Assembly: GCA_004335835.1 (NCBI GenBank)
Contig: RWJK01001354.1
Coordinates: 21,251-85,250, forward strand
Length of the DNA: 64,000 nucleotides
Direction: 5' to 3'
From: Scenedesmus sp. ARA3
Taxonomy: Eukaryota > Chlorophyta > Chlorophyceae > Sphaeropleales > Scenedesmaceae
Positions 26,354 to 37,800 of the stretch are shown piece after piece. The stretch's first letter is position 1. Each line of letters starts with the position of its first letter. The position numbers and the translations under genes are program-made. Below the pieces are notes generated by a model. The model did no database searches, had not been told where the DNA came from, and saw nothing but the letters and a program-made list of their open reading frames with translations.

Positions 26354-27511
26354 TGCCTGCGCAGGTCCAGTTCTCGCTGCTTGACAGGCGCCCACTAAAC
26401 GGCATGCTGGGATACTGCCAGGCGCATGGCATCAAGCTGATGAGCTACGGCAGCGTGGCAGGGGGCCTGCTGTCAGACCGATACGTGGAGGAGCCAAAGA
26501 AGGGCCTGTTCGGTGCGCTGCTTTGCGCTGCTTTGTGCTGTGTTGCTCAGCATTGTGGTGCATTGCGGTGAGTTGCAATGTGCTGTGTTCAAGTTACACG
26601 TTCTCCAAAGAGAAGCGGGAGCGCAGTGCCATGATATGGCCACAGCTGTCCAGGGTTCAGCACTTCAAACGCAGGCTCCCTAGGCCAGGTCAAGTCAGAT
26701 CAGTCCTGCTGCTGCTGCTTTTATTTCCCGCAGGCCAGGCCAAGTTCAGCCCTGTGGACCTCAACACCAGCAGCCTCAAGATGTACTGGGGCGTGGCCAA
26801 GCAGTTTGGCGGGCAGGAGCTGTGGAGGGAGCTGCTGCAGGTGCGGCAGCAGCAGCAGCAGCAGCATGCTATAGCAGCAGCTTGTAACAGAAGCAGCAGC
26901 AAATGCTGCTGCAGGTGCGGCGGCTGCCCAGCCTCCCAGCAATTGCAATAGCAGCAGCTTGTAACAGCAGCAGCAGCAACTGCTGCTGCAGGCAATGGTG
27001 TCAGCAGCAAGTAGCAGTGGTAGCTGCTGTTCAAGTTGTGCTTTGAGTGCCAGGGTGTGCCAGGATGCGGCACAGGCGGCATGCACATGAGCTGCCACAT
27101 CCCACTATGCGTTCGCATGCAGCGCTGCTGTGGACCCCCACTGACATTTGGCGCTGCATACACATTGTGTTGGCATATGGAAGGTTTGTTAGAATGTGCT
27201 TGCACCCAGCAGCTGCCAAGCAAGCTCAAAACATGCATTGCTGCTGCTGCTGCTGCTGCCAGGTGCTGCACCAAGTCGCGCAGAAGCACAACGTGTCAGT
27301 CGCCAACGTCGCGCTGCGCTGGGTGATGCAGCAGGGCGATGCACACACTGTCTTCCCGATTGTGGGTATGCGCAGCGCAGCACACATCCAAGACAATGTG
27401 CGTGTGCTGTCTCTGCAGCTGGATGCTGCTGACCTGGCTGCGATTGATGAGGTGCTGGCTAAGGCAACTGGCCCGGCAGGGGACATCTACAGCTTTGAGC
27501 GCGGCAACTGA
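23276..27511 (+). CDS. Aldo/keto reductase family protein, ten exons
   Basis: Exons are 23276-23440, 23761-23814, 24101-24173, 24591-24739, 25130-25161, 25375-25453, 25798-25872, 26365-26512, 26734-26840 and 27263-27511; all phases close (376 aa). The first 40 residues are Ser/Arg/Ala-rich, fitting an organelle-targeting peptide. The AKR catalytic tetrad is visible: Asp and Tyr in FTTFDTADIYGPSE, Lys in QVFTKYVPN and His in LVQMHWWDY. Later segments are GLIKQVGLTNMD, VPVANNQVQFSLLDRRP, LMSYGSVAGGLLSDRY and a C-terminal NADPH-binding stretch VFPIVGMRSAAHIQDNV. These enzymes reduce carbonyls with NADPH; the substrate cannot be told. Introns have CAG runs after donors and CTG runs before acceptors, and two contain copies of the preceding exon end. 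A TGTAA poly(A)-type signal lies at 27543. Confidence 0.94.
24740..25129 (+). repeat. Intron flanked by CAG run at its 5' end and CTG run at its 3' end
   Basis: The intron opens with gtgtg followed by a CAG run (about 24745-24784) and closes with CTG-rich sequence (about 25078-25120) next to the acceptor. The two runs are reverse complements in the same transcript. A second intron of the gene (26841-27262) has the same layout. Confidence 0.9.
25749..25796 (+). repeat. (CTG)n run serving as the 3' splice-site tract
   Basis: An uninterrupted CTG run of about 15 units ends in the CAG acceptor of the exon that starts at 25798. Just upstream (25688-25722) is a short 8-base repeat (gtgtggct) in about four copies. 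Confidence 0.95.
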
Positions 27512-28118
27512 TGCTGCAGCAGGCTGGTGTGTGACTTGCTGGTGTAATCATCTCGCTGGGACTGTTGGCGCCATGCACCTGATTGCATTGGCAGTTTACT
27601 GCATGGGGTTGCACATGGCTGGTTGCTGGTGATTACGCCAGCACAGACACCGCAGCTGCGGCCATGCATCCACTGGGTTTTTCATGTGTATCTAGGGAGA
27701 CATAGCCGTCTATGCAAGATCCAGGGTCAGGGATGTGCGGCCGACGCGAAGTCGCACGTACCAATGGCTGCTGCCTGCCTGGTGGCACTCACACCTGCTG
27801 TACGTGCTGCTCACCTCCACTCCTGTGCATCTTGGTCGATCTTCGAAAACGTTCAGAAGCAACCACGTGCTGGAGTTTATCTATCGTGCTAGGTTCACAC
27901 TCAAAGGTGGTTGGTCACGTATTCATGCCACACACGCAGCGAGCCGCGCCACTCTTCAAGAGCAGTCGTCGTCGAAGCAGAGGCAAACCCGAGCAGCATT
28001 CTCAAGCACTATAAGCTCTTTACAGATTTTACCTGTAGCAATTGCAAAACGCAGTGTTTGGCCATTTCAGTGTGCTGGTGAAAAGCCCGCGCAGGGAGAG
28101 CCGATCGCCCAGCCCGCC
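27512..28118. other. Intergenic region, no supported gene
   Basis: The left end is the 3' UTR of the aldo/keto reductase gene with a TGTAA at 27543. The rest should hold the promoter of the secreted-protein gene. No coding region is supported. Confidence 0.5.
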
Positions 28119-30547
28119 ATGAGGGCGGCAGCAGTATTCGCAGCAATATGCTGCTTATGCATGGCGTCACTATGTAAGCAGCTTTATGGGTATTTTGCTA
28201 CGCCTTGCTGCTTACAGACTGTAGCGACCAGCCCGCTTCGGTCCGCTCGGTTTGCAGCGCGCTGTCAGCAGAACAGGCCTTGCTAGCAATGGTTGACGGC
28301 ATCTATTAGCAACACACGAAACATGTTTCTTTGCAGCAGTAACAATGGGCTTGTGTTGTGGCGTGCTGCAGGTGCTGCTGGTGCTGCCGGTGCTGCTGGC
28401 GACGTGACACTGGTCGTGCAAGACAAGGACCGAATCAGCTTAGTCATCACCCCTCCAGATTTGGCTGGTCAGCTGCACGGATCAGCAGAAGCTGCAGTCG
28501 CGCAGGCACACCACCAGCAGCAGCAGCAGCAGCAGCAGGATGTTCAGGCAGCTGCAAGCAGCCAGGACCTCCATCCAGCAGACAAGCTGCAGAACCCTGT
28601 CACCTTCAGGTCTCAGGCGGAGCTGACAGTCAATGACAGCTCAACTGAAGCAAACATCCCAGGCTTGCCACCCACGGACATTGCTGCTGTCAAGCGCGCC
28701 ATCCCCAACCTGGATCATTGGTCTCCAGTGCTTACAGCACTCACGCCGTTCCTGCCAGATCTGCACGACCTCACAAACGCCATCGGCTTTTACCTACCGG
28801 TCAACTGGCAGCTGGCGGACACGGGGCCGACTGGTGACTGGCTGAGGACATACCTTGGCAGCTACTGGACTGCCTTTTGGGGACAGGGCCCAAGGCCTGA
28901 GAGGGCCCCCGTTCTGCTGGTGGCAAACAAGGATGTGAGTAGCAAGGCACAGCCTGGCAGCGCTGCAGAGGCAGCAGTGACGTGCAGCGCAGGCTGCTGC
29001 ATGATAGCTGTGTGTGAGGTGCATCAGCTTACAGCTGACACAGGCTTTTGATGTGGCAGGCGCAGCTTGTAATTTGTGTGTTTTGCAGGTGATGCAACAT
29101 GGGCGTAACTGCAGCACAACCTAACAGCAGCTCGGCAGCAGAGCAAGCTCCGCAGCAGCAGCACACCAGAGTGCGTGAAAGGCACGTTATAGGGCCGCTG
29201 TTGCGAAGGCCGAACACAGAATGGATGGATTGTCTACTGCCTGCATTCTTGCCATGCAGCACTAAAGTGTTTTGGCGACCAAGGCGGCTGCCATTCCGAT
29301 CGAGTGCTGAACACCGCATTTTCTCCTGCTGCCTGCATTTCTAACCTGCAGGCATACAAGAAGCTGGCACATGATATTGCACAGTATGCTGGCCTTCCCA
29401 TGCTGCCGAAGCTGCTGAAGAACCCCATTACATCCAAGATCGTGGCAGTTGCGCTGTACGACCAGCTCACCAGCAACATGATCCTGCCCAATGCACCCAT
29501 GATTGGCAACGCAACCAACGGCACAATCTACAAGACATCACACGATACAGAGCTGACACTGCTGGTCAAGTAAGCACTACTGCGACACACACTCGCAGCC
29601 AAAAATCTTCCATTTGATGTTCTCGCGGCAACTGCGCAGCACCTGACATATTCCAGGCATATCAGACAGCACATACGCGCTGTGCCGCACATAACAGCAA
29701 TGGCCCTGCAGCCCAGCCTCATTTCTCTTCCTCGCTGCTCGCTCTGGCATTGCCGGCTGTATCGTCCTGCAGGCCTGACGGCAGCCGCTACCTTGTCAGC
29801 AACACCACCACCGCCAAGGTCGTCAAGTCAGACATCTGGACTGGCCCGCCTTTCCCAGTGAGTATCAAGAATTACAGCGTGCATGCAGGTCAGACATTAC
29901 AAGCAAGCATAATGCAACATAATGAGTACTCACATAGCAACAAGGGCCGCCCAGTGAGTGGCAGCAATGCAGCACAGCTCTGCCGGTAGGGAAGTGGCAG
30001 CAGCTCAGCATGTGTCAGCCAGCTGACAGCACTGCGGGCCGTTTCAGAGGAGCGGCAGTGGCTGTGGTGATTGCCTTCGCCTGATTGCAGCGCTGACTTA
30101 CCAAGCACGGCCTTGATGCCTGGCCCAACATGTCCCACAACAGTGAACACTTTTCAACCCCGCTGCACGAAAAGCGCAGCACCAAACACTGAACCCCGTG
30201 CTGCCACCTGCATCTGCTGCCGTGCTGCTGCACACACCGTGCTGCTGCACACACTGTGCTGCTGCAGTTGACCATCACTGTGGTGGACAACTTTGTGGTG
30301 CCGAAGATGTCGCTGCTGCCGAGGCCCCTGCCTCCCCTCATCACTGAGAGGGACAAGCAGAACATGCCACAGTACATGGCCATGTGGCAGGATGCGCTGA
30401 AGAGCCTGCCAGGCGCACTGCGCGGCATGCCGGCTGCAATCAAAGACATGCTGCAGCAGCAGCAGCGCTACAGGTCGCCTGCGCCTGCGCCTGCTCCTGC
30501 GGGTGACACGTTCACGATCACAATCAAGGGCAGCGGCAAGGGCCGAT

Positions 30548-30549
<2 letters not shown>
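28119..30549 (+). CDS. Secreted or lumenal orphan protein
   Basis: Five exons (28119-28173, 28372-28934, 29352-29569, 29773-29857, 30268-30549) join in phase to give 400 aa. The start MRAAAVFAAICCLCMASL followed by Ala/Gly-rich sequence is a textbook signal peptide, and the first intron falls exactly after it. The body holds a short poly-Gln tract near residue 70, an Ala/Leu-rich region, LGSYWTAFWGQGPRPERAPVLLVANKDAYKKLAHDIAQ, two potential N-glycosylation sites (NATNGT) and a NTTT site. The C-terminus is a Pro/Ala hinge (APAPAPAG) plus TFTITIKGSGKG. No further membrane span or KDEL-type signal is visible. I do not recognise a family, so function is left open. Confidence 0.75.
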
Positions 30550-30582
<33 letters not shown>

Positions 30583-32283
30583 GCAGCATGATTGAGGGCT
30601 GTTGGAGCCCCGTATGCTCATACCTGACCTGGGCTGCTAGTTGCAGCTACTGCCCTCGGCTGAACATACGAATGACAATGGGCAACGAAACACGGTCACT
30701 CTGTGACAGCACTTGCGCACTAAAGCTTGACATACGCAGGGCTTAGACTGGACAGGAAGGGGCAAGAGCATTCGGGGTTTGCTGTTGTGGCTTTGTCTGC
30801 AAACAGTAGCACAGGCATCAGCTATCAGTGGCTTTCACAGGGCATGGTCTGCTGGCTTGCTGCCTTGCACCGGTGCTGGGCAAGCAGCAAAGACATGAGA
30901 CTGCCTGAGGGCCGGAAACGGGTGCAACATTGAGGGTTTGAGCTGCTCTGCCGCCACAGCAACTCCTTCGGGTTCTGCTGTGCTCTGCTGGTAGGACTGC
31001 CATTGCTACGCGGCCACAGCAGTGACTGCCGTTAGTATTTGCCCATTCGAACCGCAATGACGATGGATGTCAAATCATGTACACGGGTGTTCAGGTGTGC
31101 GTGTGCGTGTTGGTGCGTTGTTGGCTGCTCGCAGCAACTGTGTGCGTGAACGATCCGGATGCCTGGTGTGCACCTGGCCTGCTGCCGCAGCAATGGCGGC
31201 CATCAGCATGCCACGGCCAGCCTGCATAAGGCTGCAGGGCAACATTGATGCTGTTCAGATGCTGTTCAGATGCTGTTCAGAATGCTGTTCAGAGGACTGG
31301 TGTGGTCATGTTGTCTTTTTCTCTGCCTAATGAGCCTTTTATTGGCTTCCCAACGGGCGAGGTTGCTGGTGTAACTTCCTAAACGCGTGGCTGCACATGC
31401 AGGGGGGAGTTCCAGCGTAGTCAAGGCGCTGCGGCAACAAAGTGTTGCTTGCACCAGCAGCAGCAGCAGCAGCTGGTTATCCTGTGCATGTTCATCTGTG
31501 TGGCAGGGGCTGTGCAGACTTGGCCGTTGCAAGGTCGCCACCGCAAATGCAAATTATGGCTGGTTGTGCAAGCTTGCATGGCATATACCTGCAGCAGTGT
31601 TGAGTTTACAAGGTTGCGACGCACCACCATTGATGACGCTAACGAGCTAGTAGCTGGGTGCCCTAAGCACGACATTTCAAATGTTGACGGCCGCCTGACT
31701 CAGCAACACTGCAACAAATTGGTAATGTTGGCCAGTCATGTTACCGTGTGCTCTACACCAAGCGTCCCAAGCACAGCGGGCCCAAACTGTACTGCAGCAT
31801 TGGTCCAGCACGGCAGCTGCTCAGTGCCTGCAGCAGTGCTCAGCCAGTACGGCAAACTGCCCGCTTTCGCAATGCAAGCAGCAGCCACACTGCCAGCAAA
31901 CGACCCTCCCACCAGCAAGGCTGTGGTAAGTACAGCCGCAGCTCCCTCTGCTGCAATTAATCATCCAAGAGATTCTCAACCCTACAAGCAGCGTGTCTCA
32001 ACTCATGTTGTAACCGATACACGCTCTCGCCAACCTTCAGATAGCAAGGAACCGGTCAGAAGCTACCATTTGTTGGTGGCGGCAAACAGCCAAGCTTTAC
32101 GGTAACACAGAATGATGCCATGCGGCGCCTGCTGCCATACCCCTCTGCTGCGCCGCTGTTGCTCCCCTCCACTGTTTTAAGACAAGGCGAACAATCACAG
32201 TGTGCGTGCCAGGCACCCAATAGAGCTTGCAAGCTCACAAGCAGCTGCCCACACGTGCATTGCACTGCAAGCACCAGCCGCTG
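30550..32283. other. Intergenic region with a short minisatellite, no supported gene
   Basis: Convergent intergenic space between the secreted-protein gene and the ABM gene. A 12-base unit (gatgctgttcag) is repeated about four times at 31250-31292. The longest frame (plus 31449-32105) starts without an ATG, has no motif and no convincing splice context, so I do not call it. Confidence 0.45.
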
Positions 32284-33395
32284 TTAGTGCCCAGTCATCT
32301 TCAAGCCAGCAGCCACCACCAGCGCTGCTGCACCAACAAGGCCAGCCAGAATAGCCGGCTGGCCAGCAGCAGCCGCCCACCACGCCTGGTCATCAGCAGC
32401 TGCGCTGCCTGCCGGCTGCTTCTGGCTGCTGCTTGTAGGGGTCGGTGACACGTCGTCCTCTCCTAATGTTTCTGCACATCACGTGACATGTCAGACAAAA
32501 CGGACAGCAACGTTACGGCATCATGGCACGCCTTGTGAACAATCTGGTCACGACACAATTCAGCACGCCGTTGCAGTTGCAGCAACAGGAGTCAGCATAG
32601 TCAGCAACATCTGCCTCGGCACAGCCAACACATATGAAGCAGCACCCACATTGCCTGAGGCGGACAGCACGCTGATTGATGAGCAGCCTTGAGCAGAACA
32701 CAAGCAGTCTCTGTAGGTTGCATTTGAGTGTCACAAATGGTTTGGGATTGTTGTTCACTCACGTAGCTGGGCAGCAGTCGACGTCTGCTTGTAGCTTGCA
32801 CCGCCTGCAGCACCGCTGGCACCAGTGGCATCGTCCAGCCCACCCTCGCCCTTGGGGCCTGCAGGACAGCACACGTGTAATATCATCAGCAGGTATGGTC
32901 AGATGGCTGCTGCTGCCTGTGGCACTGTCTTATGGCACTAATTACAAGGGCTACAAGCAGGTGCTGCTGTTACGGCCCCGGTCTCAACCTCCCCAGATGC
33001 CCCTCACCCCTCACCCCGCGGCTGCTGCTGCTCACCAGACTGCATGCTGGTGAGGGCAGCAGCCAAAGGCTGTGAACGCATGTGGCATGTACCAAGTACG
33101 TGACCGATCTGGATACACGTAATATATGAGAGGATAGTCACATGTGGGTCCTGGCACCATTTGAAATAGTACATACACGAATATGCGGCCTCACCCGACT
33201 GCATGCTGGGCGGCCCCAGCTGGCCATCCCTGTACTCGTACAGTGCCATGCCCACGGGGCGCTCCAGTAGCGGCACAACCTGCAGTGTTAAACGCAGTTG
33301 CAGCACATAGTAGTTGCGGCGCACAGCACATGGTGGGTGCGGCGGAGCACGCAAGGGAACATGCAGGCAGGCAGCCGGGCAGGCAGGCAAACACG

Positions 33396-33451
<56 letters not shown>

Positions 33452-33960
33452 CAAGCAACGAGCACTCTGGCACATTCACCCAGCAGCGTGTACAGCGCTG
33501 CTGTTGGTGCAGTCGACAGTGCGCTGAGCTCGCTGTGGTTGCTCCTGGCGAGCTTGCTGCACCGCCACATTGGAACTCGCATGCAGCCACGCCTGCCCAC
33601 CTTCTGCATAAACTGCTCGATCTCCGGCGTAGTGTTGTGCTTGCCCAGGCTCACGTTGCTGTCATAGCGCTCCCAGAAGTGGAACACATTTGGTTCCCAG
33701 CCATCTGCTGAGCAGGTGAACTCCTGGATTCCACTGCTGCGGTTGCCCATCTGCTTCTGGCTGAACTCCATGGCCTGCTGGCACAGCTGCTTCACTTCCT
33801 CGGCATGCTCCGGCTTCGCTATCAGCGTCTTGCTGCATGCGACCTGCCGAGCACTTTTGGCCTTGACAGCAGCAGAGATGAGCAGATGCCCCCGCTGGGG
33901 CCTGCCGCTGCTTCTGCTACGCATGCATGCTGATAAACGACACTGATTTGACGAAAGCAT
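32284..33960 (-). CDS. ABM-domain (antibiotic biosynthesis monooxygenase-like) protein with C-terminal membrane anchor
   Basis: Exons on the minus strand are 33601-33960, 33195-33279, 32763-32858 and 32284-32462, all in phase, 239 aa. Residues 1-43 are basic and Ser-rich like a plastid transit peptide. Residues 43-150 look like a dimeric alpha-beta barrel of the ABM type: SKTLIAKPEHAEEVKQLCQQAMEFS, EFTCSADGWEPNVFHFWERYDS, TPEIEQFMQK, VVPLLERPVGMALYEYRDG. After a Gly/Ser/Asp-rich linker comes a hydrophobic helix (PAILAGLVGAAALVVAAGL) six residues before the end, so the protein is probably tail-anchored, perhaps in a plastid membrane. ABM domains are small oxygenases or stress proteins; no substrate can be inferred. 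The intron between exons 1 and 2 holds a GGCA repeat. The next intron holds a copy of the exon 2 end. Confidence 0.82.
33395..33453. repeat. (GGCA)n microsatellite in intron
   Basis: About 59 bases of pure GGCA/GCAG tetranucleotide, with interrupted units from 33364. It lies in the first intron of the ABM-domain gene. On the minus strand it reads as poly (Leu-Pro-Ala-Cys), which explains spurious long frames there. Confidence 0.95.
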
Positions 33961-34827
33961 CGCGCTTGATGCTGCAGCTTGCCAATGTGCGGGTTGTTTC
34001 GGCTGCTCCTTTCGACACTGTTTCGATGGTGGCCTAGTCAACGGGCAGTGTCACTTGAACTTAGCTCGATACTCAACATGCAATGTTTTAGGCTGATCGC
34101 TGCAGGCCCCCTGCAAGAAAGTGCTGGCTTCTGTTGTGTTACAGATCTGGGTGGTTCCGGCCATGTGCGCTCCCGTCAGCAATTGTTGCTGTGGTGAAGC
34201 TATGGGCACTGTTAAAACGCAAGAATATGCGGAAAGTTGCAAGCATTGCAATCTCAGCGAACCACGTGTTTGTTTACGTCCGTCAGCACAGGAGTGACCC
34301 CCGGGAGTCACCCGCAATTTGCATGTCGACTGGGTGCCATGGTCTAGTGATTTGCAGGAGAGACTATACAGTCTGCAATAGCTGCATGAAATATATTGCT
34401 CACTCACATGATCAGAAGGCCATGGTAGCAGGTTCAAAGTGGTTTACCCGGCTAGAAGCTCAATGCGAGCCGCTGTGACAGCTGAGCCAGCTGCATAAAA
34501 GATTACCAACTTGTACTGTCCTTGCTGCTGCCTGAAAGCATCATGCGAAATGATGCGCAAACATGTGTAAGCATTCACTATGCGCACGACTCCTGCTGAA
34601 CGATGCCATTTATGGTGGCAAGCCATGCCGGCTGCCTGCAGACAAAAACACCACCCTAACACCTGAACCCCCACGCCAAGCCCACACGCTGCGCCCGCTG
34701 CTGCTCAATATATTGCGCCTGCTAGCCCAATCCAAGGCGCACAACGCACACAGGCAACACAAAAAAGCATCGCCACTTCCTGCAAGCCAGGCCCGTATTC
34801 AACCACAAGCCGGCCTTGCGTCCCAAA

Positions 34828-34862
<35 letters not shown>
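33961..34862. other. Intergenic region, no supported gene
   Basis: This lies between the 3' end of the EF-Ts polyprotein gene and the 5' end of the ABM-domain gene (same strand). It has a somewhat lower GC content around 34200-34600. A CTG run at about 34830-34861 abuts the polyprotein stop codon. No coding region is supported. Confidence 0.45.
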
Positions 34863-34864
<2 letters not shown>

Positions 34865-37800
34865 ACGCCTTGGCGCCGGTCGCTGCTGCCACCTCCTCTG
34901 CCAGGTTTGATACCTTCTTCTCCACGCCCTCGCCCAGCACGAAGCGGCTGAAGCGCCGGATCTGGATGTTCTCGCCGCAGCTGGCAATAGCCTCCTTGAC
35001 TGCCTCGCTCACGGTCTTGGACTCGTCCAGCAGGTAAGGCTGCTCCAGCAGCACGCGCTCCTGCAGGGATTGATGCAACAATGAAAAGCAAGCGGCAACA
35101 AGCAGCACTGGCAGTGAGAGAGCGAGCACATGACAAGATCAAGTGCGAGAGACGGAATCTCGGGCCAAGGCACAGCGCGACATCCACACCAGCCAGCATG
35201 CTGCGCAGCACGCAGCGTGGCAGCAGCACAACGCCTGCCAGCAGTGACCTCAGCACGCAGCGCGCGGCACCACCCAACATGGCCCCATGCGCAGCTGGCA
35301 GCATGCAGCATGCACAGCGCAATGCATGCTTGAAGGTGCGCAGCTGTGCTATTTTCATGCTAGACTGTCCATCTTTACAGCAGCCCACCTGCGCCAGCTT
35401 CTTCACGCGGCCCTCTGCGATCTTCGCCCGGATCGCCTCCGGCTTGGCCTGCAGGTCCTCGCGGCCCATCTCGATCTCACGCTCCCGCGCCAGCAGCTCC
35501 TGGGGCACCTCCTCAGGGGTGACATACTCCAGGCTAGGGTTTGCTGCGATCTGCATGGCCAGCGTGTTTGCCAGCTTGCCAAAGACGTCGCCGGCCGCGA
35601 CGAAGTCGGTCTCGCAGTTGACCTCCAGCAGCACGCCCAGGCGGCTGCCGGGGTGGATGTAGGCGACGATGCCGCCCTCCGCTGCCAGCCTGCGGGCAGA
35701 ACACAGCGATGCAGCGCAGCAGCAGCCGGAGGAAGGCTTGGCACGAAGCGCAGGGAAAGCAGTACAATGCTTCTGCTAGCGGAAAGCTGTAAATATATCA
35801 TCGTGTCCACACACCACCAAGACACGCTTGCTCAGCAGTCGCACGCACCCAGTGCACCAGCTCAAGTGTGCAAGTAAAGCAGCTGCCACAGCACACCACC
35901 ACACACAAGCACACAATGTAACACATTGTAACACAATGTGTAACGATGTTACAGCGCCGCACCTGCCGGCCTTCTTGTCTGCTGATGACAGGCCCTTCTT
36001 GCGCAGCCACTCCACTGCTGCCTCCACATCGCCGCCAGTCTCCCCAAGCGCCTTCTTGCAGTCCATCATGCCGGCGCCGCTCTTGTCCCGCAGCTGCTTC
36101 ACCAGCGCCGCGCTGACCTGCACCGCGGGCTTGGCCTGCAGGCGCAGCAGCAACAGCAGCACGGGTGCAGCAGCAGGGTCGCGGGGGTGAGCGCGAGTGA
36201 AATGCCAGGGGCAGAGCAACGCACCAGACATGGCAGCTTGAAAAGCCAGCTGCAGTGCTGCTGCCAGCAGCATAGAAACAGGCAGTCGCCAACAGCTGCG
36301 CGCAACATACATCTGCCCGCAAGCCGTGCATGAAAGGCGCTGCACGAATGTTTAGACATGTGTACGCAGGACACACACACATACACACAGCGCCGCAAGC
36401 AGCAGCTGACTGCATCCTACCTCCTTGGGTGCCTCCTCCTTCTTGGGCTCCTCCTTCTTGGCGGCAGGTGCCTCGGCCTTCTTGGCGGTCTGCTGCGCCA
36501 CCTCTGCTGCAAAGTCGTTGGAGCGCTTCTCCAGGCCCTCGCCCAGGTTGTACTTGATGAAGCGGCGCACCTGTGGATGCACAGCGTGAGGCGGCATGGC
36601 GGGGGACATTGCACGTTGACAACATGTTGATCACACTCTCTTCTAGGAAGGGCATAGGCTTGAGCTACAACTGCACAGCGCACGTAGATGTTCGCGCATT
36701 CATGCAAAGAGACCCCCAGCCCCGCCTCACGCCAGGCATGTTGCACACCAGCCAGCACACACCTGGACGTTCTTAACTATGATCTATTGTGTGACAACCA
36801 ATAACAACGCCAATGCCGCACCTGGATGTTCTCGCCTGTGGCGGCGATGGCCTCCTTGATGATCTCTGCTACTGTCTTGTTGTTGTCGCGCAGCGCGGGC
36901 TGCTCCAGCAGCGCATACGCGCGCTTGATCTTGTCCAGGCGGCCCTCCACGATCTGATGGCAGCAGCAGCAGCAGCAGCAGCAGCAGTGCGGCCAGCACA
37001 CAGATGAGCAACAGAAGCAGGCAGACTGCTTCTACGCCCTCCACCCTTTCTGCTGCTGCAGCCCGCAGCCGCCGCTGCTTGTCCACCAACACATCACAGC
37101 TTGCACACCGCCACATGGGCATCACCAGGCCGCTGCTCACCTTTTGCATGCACCGCCTGCGGCTTAGCAATGATGCCGCAGCACACAGTCATGTGTGCCT
37201 GCTGCCACTTGCCTCGCCCCTTGCGCTGCGCATGCACCGCAGCCCCAACACACCGCCGCGCGACGCACCTTGGCGCGCACTGCCTCCGGCTTAGCCTCGC
37301 TGCCCAAGCGCACCGGCATTCTGCCCTGCTACTACTGCCTTCAGAGTACAGCCTGAACACCATAGAAGCGGCACCACAGCGCTGCTCACCTTGGCGCGCA
37401 CCGCCTCCGGCTTGGCCTTGATGTCCTCCTTGCCCATCTCCACCTCGCGCTCCTTGGCCAGCAGATCACCCGGCATGTCATCCACGCTCACACACACCAC
37501 CTCGCTGCTGGCAACCACCATCGCGATCTCGCCCGCAAGCTTCGTGAAGACGTCGCCGGCCGCGACGAAGTCAGTCTCGCAGTTGACCTCCAGCAGCACG
37601 CCCAGGCGGCTGCCGGGGTGGATGTAGCGCACAATGGCGCCCTCTGCTGCCACGCGACCGGCCTTCTTGTCTGCGCCTGACAGGCCCTTCTGGCGCAGCC
37701 ACTGCAGAGGGGTACGGCAAAGGGCAGCAGCAATGGTTGCAGCATATGCATTGCTAGACTGCGTGCACTAAGCTGTCATCACATGCCACGAGCCTGGCAG

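Noticed and set aside
31449..32105. Plus-strand frame of 218 codons
   Set aside because: It lacks an ATG at its start, shows no domain or signal, and its composition resembles intergenic sequence here.
33191..33527. Frames rich in LPAC repeats on the minus strand and GRQA on the plus strand
   Set aside because: They are translations of the GGCA tetranucleotide repeat inside an intron of the ABM gene.
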